Assembly: GCA_028821635.1 (NCBI GenBank)
Contig: JAPPDO010000289.1
Coordinates: 1 to 6,166 of the forward strand
Length of the DNA stretch: 6,166 nt
Origin: Ekhidna sp.
GTDB lineage: Bacteria; Bacteroidota; Bacteroidia; Cytophagales; Cyclobacteriaceae
Direction of reading: 5' to 3'
Each line of letters begins with the position of its first letter. Within the stretch, counting starts at the first letter, position 1. This document shows positions 1 through 6,166 of this stretch, piece after piece. Position numbers and translations under genes: made by a program. The notes under the pieces were generated by a model. That model did no database searches, was not told the origin of the DNA, and saw only the letters and a program-made list of their open reading frames with translations.

Positions 1-3000
1 ATTTGTTTCTGTTTGTCTCCTTAATAGCCCTGAATTTAGGCATTACGCCACTTTTAGCACAATCCGAAAGCGTCATTTCTGGGACAATTACTGATACAAA
101 CGGCGGCCCGGTAATTGGCGCAACGGTAAGGATCAACGGAACAACATTTGGTGGCGTAACAGACGTAGACGGTGCTTATTCATTTAGTGCTGATCTTGAT
201 CCCGGAGAATACACGATTCTTATATCCTCAATAGGTTACAGTTCTGAGCGGATCACTATTTCTTTGACTGAGGTCGAAAAAATAACCCGAAATGTGGTTC
301 TTGCCATTGATATACTAAACTTAGATGAGGTGGTAGTTACAGGCTCTTCGGTAGCAACGGAGCGAAAATCACTTGGAAACGCCATAAACACAGTAAGTGC
401 ATCAGAAATAGAGTATACTGGCTCAGGAAACCCCTTAGCTGCTTTATCAGGCAGAGTGTTAGGGGCTCAAATCACTCAAAATCAGGGAAATGCAGGCGGT
501 GGATTTTCAGTAAGATTGCGGGGGGCGAGCACTATCAATGGCTCCTCTGAACCTCTCTACATTGTGGACGGAGTTATCGTTGATAACAGTTCTCAAAATG
601 TTATTAATCTGAATGCGGATGCGCAAGGGACAAATTTTGAAGCCGGACAAAACCGACTTGTAGATATTAATCCAAACGATATTGAGCGCATTGAGGTCAT
701 CAATGGTGCTGCCGCTGCTGCTATTTATGGCTCCCGAGCTTCCAATGGAGTTGTTCAAATCTTTACTAAAAGAGGTGCCGCAGGTGTTCCGAAAGTAACG
801 GTATCCACCGGTTTCAGTGCCAGCTCTGTACGAAAGAGACTGGAATTCAATTCCTTCTCCCGAAGATTTGGGATACGGGGGTCTGATCGGCTTGGAACCA
901 CACAAGACAGGCTGACAACTATTGCAGACCTGCGAAGTGTCGCTGACAGGGCAGCTAATCCTGGTACTGGTCCGGCGGCCTTGGCCGGGAGACCACTTGT
1001 AGAAGAAACTTATGATGTTACCCGATATGATTATCAGGATCTTATCTTTCAAACTGCAATCGGAACCGATAATTACATCTCTATTCGAGGAGGAACTCAA
1101 AATACAAAATACTTCGGATCAGCCTCATACAGTTTCAATGAGGGAATCATTGCCAATACAGATTTTCAGAAGTACGGTGGTCGTTTGAGAATAGAACAAA
1201 CCTTCGATAATGCCTTAAAAGTATCGGCTGGTCTTGTTTACAATAACAGTTTTAGCAATGACCGGCCTAACGGCAATAATTTCTTTAGTCCAATCAGCAC
1301 CTTGAATATCATAGATAATGTATGGAATGCAGAGGAGAGAGATCAAAATGGAAACCTGCTGGGTGTTGAGCCCGTTCGCCTCAATCCACTGTCAGTAATT
1401 GAAGGATACGACATCACACAGGAGACCAATAGAGTAATAACAGATTTTCAATTGAATTACAACCCTTCTGAAAATTGGAGTTTTAATTATGTTATAGGAT
1501 TTGATACTTATTCGCTGGTAGGGAATACATTCCAATCCAGGATTCCGTACACTCCGGTAGCGGGTCCATTTTTCCCTGACGGATATGCTTCTGTTGCTAC
1601 CTCAAATATTTTTCAGGTAAATCACGATATAAATGCAATTTTTTCAAAGTCCTTCGGAGCTTTAACTTCCACTACCACAATCGGAGGACAGTTACAATAT
1701 GACAAATCCACCTTTAGTGCCATAGAAGGGCGAGACCTCTCCGCCTTCGTTACTACTACCGAGGCCATCAACAACCAGTTTAATTTGCCGCGTGAGTCCC
1801 GATCAGAACGAAGTATATGGGGCTATTTTATACAGGAAACGATAGGATACAAAGACTTTGCATTCATTACGGCCTCCGGCAGAATTGACGGAGCCTCGTC
1901 TTTTGGAGAGGATGAGAGAAATCAATTTTATCCCAAAGTGAGCGGCAGTCTTTTGCTTTCTGAACTGGCCGGCCTAGAAGAATCCGGCAATACGTTTAGG
2001 CTAAGGGCTTCGTGGGGTAAGGCGGGGAACCTTACGGCGATAGGGGCTTTCTCCCGAAATACCGTTTATTCGCCCGTCTCTCTCACCGGTCGTGGAGGTT
2101 TTATTAAGAGCCGAAACCTCGGAGACCCCGGAATCAAACCGGAAGTTATGACCGAACTTGAGGCAGGAGCCGATCTTGCATTTTTTCAAGGAAGATTGGG
2201 TATACAATTTTCATACTACCACCAGGACATAGAAGATTTAATTATAGCCAGAAACCTGGCACCTACACAAGGGGGAGCGAGCGTTTTGACGAATATTGGA
2301 AATATGACTAACGAGGGAATAGAGCTAAGGTTAAGCGCAACCCCTGTGAAAACCTCTGATTTCCAGTGGGATGCCTCAGTGCTCTTCAACACGTTTAATA
2401 ATAAGGTCCGTGGAATTGGAGGAGGCCGGGCCGGAGTCACACTCAGAGGCGGCGGCGGTGCGCAAAGTGCAATTGACGGGGAAGCATTGGGGGTGTTCTT
2501 CGCAAGATATTATGCACGAAAGGATGATGGCAGCCTGCTGCTCACATCTGACGGGTTGCCACAGGTTGAACGAGGTAATGATGAGACAGGGACACCTATG
2601 AGAGATGATAGTGGCCAGCCTACCGGTGACCCTTTAAGAAGAATTCTTGGAAACCCTAACCCTGATTATACCTGGACACTTGTGAATGACTTCAAATACA
2701 ACAAACTAAGCCTGAGAGTCCAATTTGACGCTATTCAGGGTTTTGATGTTTGGAACTGGGATAAAATCACCCGGAATAATGTAGGGAGCAGCAAGCTCGC
2801 AGAACAGGAAGTGCGTGGCGAACTGCCAAGAGGATGGGTAGCCGCAATAGGAGGTTTTATAGGCCCCAGAATTCAGGAAGAACACGTTGAAGACGGGTCT
2901 TTCATCAAGCTGAGAGAAGTTGCCCTAAATTATGACATTGGATCGGTAGCAGGACTTGAGAATCTAAAAGTCACTCTCATAGGTAGAAATCTGCTGTCGT

Positions 3001-3128
3001 TTGATGATTACTCCGGCTTTGACCCGGAAACGAACTCTGCCGGACAAAGCAACAGAGTACGGGGTGATGATTTCGGTAATGTACCTATCCCAAGAATGTA
3101 TCAAATAAAATTTACAGCTAATTTCTAA
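1..3128 (+). CDS. SusC/RagA-family TonB-linked outer membrane receptor, 5'-partial
   Basis: This is a TonB-dependent outer-membrane barrel that forms the import channel of a SusCD complex. The frame is open to the left edge. The first start-like codon is TTG at 3, but residues 1-20 form a hydrophobic signal-peptide core ending LLAQ with no basic n-region, so the true start probably lies a few codons upstream. Residues here count from the TTG. Residues 24-100 resemble a CarboxypepD_reg-like beta-sandwich (PF13715 type). DEVVVTG at 108-114 is the TonB box. The plug spans about 120-257 and contains VRLRGAST, PLYIVDGV and the SusC signature DINPNDIERIEVINGAAAAA followed by IYGSRASNGVVQI. The rest is the 22-strand-type barrel, with GNPNPDYTW, GSFIKLREVALNYD and GRNLLSFDDYSGFDPE near the end and a terminal aromatic beta-signal (YQIKFTANF). 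No STN domain lies between signal and beta-sandwich, so direct anti-sigma signalling is not expected. Length (about 1,050 aa) is typical. It is followed after 12 bp by its SusD partner. The family is certain; the substrate is unknown. Confidence 0.96.
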   Translation, partial: LFLFVSLIALNLGITPLLAQSESVISGTITDTNGGPVIGATVRINGTTFGGVTDVDGAYSFSADLDPGEYTILISSIGYSSERITISLTEVEKITRNVVLAIDILNLDEVVVTGSSVATERKSLGNAINTVSASEIEYTGSGNPLAALSGRVLGAQITQNQGNAGGGFSVRLRGASTINGSSEPLYIVDGVIVDNSSQNVINLNADAQGTNFEAGQNRLVDINPNDIERIEVINGAAAAAIYGSRASNGVVQIFTKRGAAGVPKVTVSTGFSASSVRKRLEFNSFSRRFGIRGSDRLGTTQDRLTTIADLRSVADRAANPGTGPAALAGRPLVEETYDVTRYDYQDLIFQTAIGTDNYISIRGGTQNTKYFGSASYSFNEGIIANTDFQKYGGRLRIEQTFDNALKVSAGLVYNNSFSNDRPNGNNFFSPISTLNIIDNVWNAEERDQNGNLLGVEPVRLNPLSVIEGYDITQETNRVITDFQLNYNPSENWSFNYVIGFDTYSLVGNTFQSRIPYTPVAGPFFPDGYASVATSNIFQVNHDINAIFSKSFGALTSTTTIGGQLQYDKSTFSAIEGRDLSAFVTTTEAINNQFNLPRESRSERSIWGYFIQETIGYKDFAFITASGRIDGASSFGEDERNQFYPKVSGSLLLSELAGLEESGNTFRLRASWGKAGNLTAIGAFSRNTVYSPVSLTGRGGFIKSRNLGDPGIKPEVMTELEAGADLAFFQGRLGIQFSYYHQDIEDLIIARNLAPTQGGASVLTNIGNMTNEGIELRLSATPVKTSDFQWDASVLFNTFNNKVRGIGGGRAGVTLRGGGGAQSAIDGEALGVFFARYYARKDDGSLLLTSDGLPQVERGNDETGTPMRDDSGQPTGDPLRRILGNPNPDYTWTLVNDFKYNKLSLRVQFDAIQGFDVWNWDKITRNNVGSSKLAEQEVRGELPRGWVAAIGGFIGPRIQEEHVEDGSFIKLREVALNYDIGSVAGLENLKVTLIGRNLLSFDDYSGFDPETNSAGQSNRVRGDDFGNVPIPRMYQIKFTANF

Positions 3129-3140
3129 AATTTAAAATCC
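3129..3140 (+). promoter_or_regulatory. AT-rich leader of the susD-like gene, no Shine-Dalgarno
   Basis: The 12 bases between the susC stop codon (TAA, 3126-3128) and the susD ATG read AATTTAAAATCC. They contain no GGAG-like element. Bacteroidota commonly initiate translation without Shine-Dalgarno pairing and favour A/T-rich bases just upstream of the start, which fits this leader. The tight spacing implies that both genes sit on one transcript. A second in-frame ATG at 3150 has no better leader, so the first ATG is preferred. Both starts leave an acceptable signal peptide, so this is not decisive. Confidence 0.4.
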
Positions 3141-4457
3141 ATGAACAAGATGAAAAAGATATATGTGTTTCTCGCTGCGTTGATAGGTCTAACGACTGCC
3201 TGCGAGACAGACTTTGTAAATCCGAATGCCGCCACTGAAGATGACATTTTAAACTCTTCGGAAGGTTTAATAGGCTTAGCCGTAGGACTACAGCAACGCT
3301 ACATCAGTGGCGGGGCAAGCCCATTGTATGCAAACATTACCGCCTCAGGATTAACCACAAAAGAATTGACCGTGCTTAATGCCGGCAATGCAAACATTGC
3401 TCAACTGGAAAATGGCGGTGACAACGTAGCGTCGGCTAATGGCGTTATCATCAATCTTTGGACAGGATTAAGCCTTACCATCTCAGATGCACAGGATTTG
3501 ATAGACAATGCAGACAATATTGGTGATCCGGGGATCGCTGCCGGAGTTAAAACTTACGGTTCTTTTTTCAAGGCATTGGCTTTGGGTACCGTAGCGCAAT
3601 ATTGGGAACAGGGAGTGATCAACACCGTAAAATTTGGTAGTGGTCAAAATGCTACTTTCTCTCCACGTGAACAACTGCTTAGTGAAGCTATCTCCTTACT
3701 AAGTGATGCCGTCTCTTTAGCTCCATCTATTTCAGATGATTTTTACAATGCCGTTGGAGACAACCTTGACCTTCTTAATGCCTCAAGGGCACTGTCGGCT
3801 CGGTACAAGTTAAGTAATGGTGATTTCAGTGGAGCCATTGCAGATGCCAAAGCAGTAGATTTAACTGTTAAGTCGGAATTTGTATTTGATAATGTAGTGC
3901 AAAACCCTGTTTACAGAACTTCATTGGAGAATAATAACACATACGAGGCTCAGACAGATGGGAGCATGGGACTGCCTGACACTATTGCAGTAGATACAGT
4001 AAATGATAAGAGGCATGCTTTTTATCTGAAAAATAATGAAGGGACATTTAATGCTACCGGGTTCTTTAAGTCGGACGATGACCCTATTCCGGTCTACCTT
4101 CCCGGAGAGATGCTATTGATTCAAGCGGAAGCTTATGCAAGGCGAGATGATTTGACAAATGCAGTCGCTGAACTAAATAAAGTGCTAACCAAAACGGCGG
4201 ATGATGACATCTACGGTTTAGGGGCTAATTTACCCGTTTATGCGGGAGAGATGAATCAAACAGCAGTCCTTCAGGAGATTTATCGAAATCGCGCCATTGA
4301 GTTGTATATGGGAGGGTTGAGACTGGAAGACAGCAGGAGATTTAATCGTCCCGGCCCCGGCAGTGGAAATGATGCTGAGCGAACCAGAAATTTTTATCCT
4401 TACGCTCAGACGGAGATTGATAATAATCCTAATATTCCTGACAATCCAAGTAATTAG
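3141..4457 (+). CDS. SusD/RagB-family surface lipoprotein, compact form
   Basis: This is the ligand-binding lid partner of the upstream SusC channel, anchored in the outer membrane by lipid and exposed at the cell surface. The 438-aa product starts with a basic n-region (K3, K5, K6), a hydrophobic stretch, and a lipobox LTTA-C with the lipidated cysteine at residue 21. E22 and D24 follow the cysteine, in keeping with the acidic export signals of Bacteroidota surface lipoproteins. The SusD fold is supported by helical TPR-like segments: 104-158 (NLWTGL to AQYWEQ), 175-195 (REQLLSEAISLLSDAVSLA), 213-239 (NASRALSARYKLSNGDFSGA onward) and 319-350 (YLPGEMLLIQAEAYARRDDL onward). RNRAIELYMGGLRLEDSRRF at 382-401 matches the usual C-terminal SusD element (ER..EL..EG.R..DLRR). 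The tail (FYPYAQTEIDNNPNIPDNP) is also typical. It is shorter than the common 500-550 aa but looks intact, with an ordinary start and end. The family call is firm; the ligand is unknown. Confidence 0.94.
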   Translation: MNKMKKIYVFLAALIGLTTACETDFVNPNAATEDDILNSSEGLIGLAVGLQQRYISGGASPLYANITASGLTTKELTVLNAGNANIAQLENGGDNVASANGVIINLWTGLSLTISDAQDLIDNADNIGDPGIAAGVKTYGSFFKALALGTVAQYWEQGVINTVKFGSGQNATFSPREQLLSEAISLLSDAVSLAPSISDDFYNAVGDNLDLLNASRALSARYKLSNGDFSGAIADAKAVDLTVKSEFVFDNVVQNPVYRTSLENNNTYEAQTDGSMGLPDTIAVDTVNDKRHAFYLKNNEGTFNATGFFKSDDDPIPVYLPGEMLLIQAEAYARRDDLTNAVAELNKVLTKTADDDIYGLGANLPVYAGEMNQTAVLQEIYRNRAIELYMGGLRLEDSRRFNRPGPGSGNDAERTRNFYPYAQTEIDNNPNIPDNPSN

Positions 4458-4513
4458 CTCTTACTATAGAAGGAATTACGAAGAGATTCACGAGAAAGAC
4501 AGGTGACTTACTG

Positions 4514-4538
4514 AAAATGAATAACAGAAATTCATTTT
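4514..4538. terminator. Weak AT-rich hairpin, possible bidirectional terminator
   Basis: In the 134-bp gap between two convergent genes, AAAATGAAT (4514-4522) pairs perfectly with ATTCATTTT (4530-4538) around a 7-base loop, AACAGAA. A T6 run (4535-4540) overlaps the right arm for plus-strand transcripts, and the minus strand reads TTTTCAG at the equivalent place. Position between two convergent stop codons favours a shared terminator. Only one of the nine pairs is G-C, so the stem is weak and the call is tentative. The rest of 4458-4591 shows no ORF or other recognisable element. Confidence 0.4.
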
Positions 4539-4591
4539 TTATTGTAAATCTATTATATCTTGGCAGTGCCTTTTAATTCTTTAAATTTTTC

Positions 4592-6166
4592 TTATATCTT
4601 TGACTCTATCTTTGTGTAATACTCTTCAAAAAGAGCTTCGTATTTTGAGGCATTTTCTTTGTCTCCATTGGCTTTGTACGCTCTGGCTATCTCGTTTAAA
4701 ACGACTAATTTTCTCTGCATTTCATAGCCGTCTGACTGCCCAACGGATAGATATACATCCAGCCATCCGCTTGCCCATGCAGATACATTTTCCGCTATAT
4801 GCTTTGCTAATTCCATCTCCTCAAGTGTTCCTAAGTCAGTGGCAATACCTGTTTTATACGAAGCAATCTCCAGAAACATGCTTATTTGCTGTGCACTAAA
4901 CTCGTCATACGGAATAGATTCATTTGGCATTACTTTAAGGCATTTCTTTAATACATCTGAGGCCTTCTCGTACTGCGACTCATTGATAAGGTCTTGTGCC
5001 AGTATGTTGAAAGTAGATCGGGAATTAAGGACAAAGCCGAGATAGTCCGGAGAGTAGTAAATGGATGGATCGTCAAGGTTGGTCCATGTAAATTTATTCA
5101 TTACATTCTCGTACATGACCTCGGTATTTACCGGGTATCCGTTTCTTCTGTCTGTATTTCTCGCCGGCACTACCCGATAAGCCATTCCTTCTTGTACTAT
5201 GTAGTCTCTCATGTCCAGTTTAAGCTGTGAGATAGATGTGTTATTCAAATAAATGGGTCTTTCCCAGTTATTAGTTGCCAGGAAGTCAAGAAATGCTAAG
5301 TCTCCTTTGATCAAGGATCGGCCCTTTATTTTGAGAATCATTTGATCTACAATGTTTTCATACATATCTTCAGGAACAATTTCTTTAGCCTTTGCTGTGT
5401 CCACGTTTAAGAACAACGTAGATGAGGGGATGAAGTTGTACTTGGTCCAATCACTCGCCTGAATTTGAAGTTGAGGATTTTCTTGCTTTAGCCAACTCAG
5501 GAAGAGTGCTGCATTGATGGCATTTCCCTTGAGTTCATCTCTTTCAAAAACGGGTAAATAATCATTTAATCCTCCCTGTTGATAATGCTTAATATCCAGA
5601 CTGTAGGGGAGTGGTTCAGATTCATACGCCTTTCTGGCCGTTTGCTGGATATACCAGTCGGTATTGTAATAGCTCAATACAACTACCCGTATGTCTCTTC
5701 TGAATCCTTCCACTTCCTGTGCATACCAAAGGGGGAATGTGTCATTGTCTCCTCCTGTGAAAATAATGGCATTCGGCGCACAGGAAGAGAGATAATTCTT
5801 GGCTGAGTCTACTGAAAAGTAACGACCTGACCTGTCGTGGTCATCCCACGTTTGGCTTGCGATTAAAGCGGGAATACTCAGGCAAAGAACGGATGCAATA
5901 ATTGCAGCTATTTTTTTTTGCTTCACCACCTTGCCAAGCATATCAGCGACTGCCAGGACTCCGAAACCTATCCAAATGGTAAAGATGTAGAATGAACCTG
6001 CATAGATGTAATCTCTTTCCCGCGGCTCAATTGGAGGGGTGTTTAAGTAAAGCACGATGGCTATTCCTGTCATAAAGAAGAGAAGTGCTGTTGCTGAAAA
6101 TAGCTTTACATCCCTTTTGTATTGCACTAACATTCCAAGCAATCCTAAAAAGAGTGGAAGTCCGTA
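4592..6166 (-). CDS. DUF2723 / GT117-type membrane protein (TMEM260-like O-mannosyltransferase family), C-terminal part
   Basis: The gene runs in from the right edge. The frame is open to 6166, giving 524 codons before TAA at 4592-4594; the full family protein is about 1,000 aa or more, so roughly half is missing, including the N-terminal GT-C catalytic region. The TTG at 6140-6142 is an internal Leu codon, not a start. Counting from the window edge, membrane segments lie at about 2-16, 20-41, 56-76 and 86-104. Basic loops at 17-21 (YKRDVK) and 79-85 (KVVKQKK) suggest cytoplasmic turns and a periplasmic C-terminal domain. Conserved family wording includes PRERDYIYAGSFY (48-60), TWDDHDRSGRYFSVDSA (106-122), SCAPNAIIFTGGDNDTFPLW (128-147), EGFRRDIRVVVLSYYNTDWY (153-172) and WERPIYL (301-307). 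The end is helical and TPR-like (about 385-412 and 486-518). The family is named in databases as DUF2723 or GT117, and its human relative TMEM260 is a protein O-mannosyltransferase. The activity of this protein is inferred only. It converges on the susCD pair, so it is a separate unit. Confidence 0.9.
   Translation of the reverse strand, partial: YGLPLFLGLLGMLVQYKRDVKLFSATALLFFMTGIAIVLYLNTPPIEPRERDYIYAGSFYIFTIWIGFGVLAVADMLGKVVKQKKIAAIIASVLCLSIPALIASQTWDDHDRSGRYFSVDSAKNYLSSCAPNAIIFTGGDNDTFPLWYAQEVEGFRRDIRVVVLSYYNTDWYIQQTARKAYESEPLPYSLDIKHYQQGGLNDYLPVFERDELKGNAINAALFLSWLKQENPQLQIQASDWTKYNFIPSSTLFLNVDTAKAKEIVPEDMYENIVDQMILKIKGRSLIKGDLAFLDFLATNNWERPIYLNNTSISQLKLDMRDYIVQEGMAYRVVPARNTDRRNGYPVNTEVMYENVMNKFTWTNLDDPSIYYSPDYLGFVLNSRSTFNILAQDLINESQYEKASDVLKKCLKVMPNESIPYDEFSAQQISMFLEIASYKTGIATDLGTLEEMELAKHIAENVSAWASGWLDVYLSVGQSDGYEMQRKLVVLNEIARAYKANGDKENASKYEALFEEYYTKIESKI
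5911..5919 (-). repeat. A9 homopolymer (coding strand) inside the DUF2723-type gene
   Basis: A run of nine T on the plus strand is A9 on the coding strand, within codons CAA AAA AAA ATA (Gln83-Lys84-Lys85-Ile86, counted from the window edge). It lies in the short basic loop just before the last predicted membrane segment. Losing one A would give CAA AAA AAA TAG, an immediate stop. The run is directly visible; any slippage is conjecture, and Lys-rich cytoplasmic loops in AT-leaning genomes often produce such runs. Confidence 0.9.

Noticed and set aside
3..5. TTG as the start codon of the susC-like gene.
   Set aside because: The peptide would begin inside the hydrophobic core with no basic n-region. 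An upstream start outside the window is more likely.
507..1100. A 197-codon open frame on the minus strand inside the susC-like gene.
   Set aside because: It lies fully antisense to the conserved plug and early barrel of SusC, its translation is Ser/Ile/Asn-rich with no recognisable domain, and the plus-strand protein matches its family throughout.
2001..2601. Short open frames of 68-76 codons on both strands within the susC-like gene.
   Set aside because: They are out-of-frame shadows of a strongly supported gene, with no domain signs and no independent leader.
3328..3398. Direct repeat ATGCAAACATT at 3328-3338 and 3388-3398.
   Set aside because: Eleven bases inside coding sequence, encoding unequal peptide contexts (YANIT and NANIA), with no further copies; most likely chance.
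4562..4577. GGCAGTGCC followed by T-rich sequence, resembling a small terminator.
   Set aside because: The stem would be only three base pairs with a three-base loop, too short to be credible.
4600..5806. Several plus-strand open frames of 68-99 codons across the DUF2723-type gene.
   Set aside because: They are antisense to conserved family motifs on the minus strand, and the predicted peptides show no coherent domain.

Overview
The window looks like an ordinary chromosomal segment of a Bacteroidota bacterium. Three things support this: a SusC/RagA-type TonB-dependent receptor followed directly by its SusD/RagB-type surface lipoprotein, a DUF2723 / GT117-type membrane protein that is characteristic of this phylum, and gene starts without a Shine-Dalgarno sequence. 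Base composition is moderate (roughly low-to-mid 40s % GC by eye) and even across the genes. The protein style (compact SusD, SusC without an STN domain, DUF2723 wording) looks more like an environmental or marine lineage such as Cytophagales or relatives than a gut Bacteroides, but that placement is only an impression.

Layout: positions 1-3128 (+) hold a nearly complete susC-like gene whose first few codons lie before the window. After a 12-bp gap, positions 3141-4457 (+) hold a complete susD-like gene. A 134-bp AT-rich convergent intergenic region (4458-4591) contains a weak hairpin that may end transcription from both sides. Positions 4592-6166 (-) hold the C-terminal 524 codons of the DUF2723-type gene, which runs off the right edge.

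How the genes work together: the SusC barrel and the SusD lid should form one outer-membrane import complex that captures a ligand at the surface and takes it in using TonB/ExbBD energy. No glycosidase, peptidase, sensor or sigma/anti-sigma gene is visible next to the pair, so the substrate cannot be predicted here. The convergent gene encodes an inner-membrane protein related to protein O-mannosyltransferases (TMEM260-like family). It is a separate transcription unit and need not be functionally linked to the transporter.

I see no mobile element, CRISPR array, RNA gene or clear sign of a new system. The points most worth a second look are an A9 tract in the membrane-protein gene where loss of one base gives an immediate stop, an unusually small SusD, and the absence of enzymes beside the SusCD pair.
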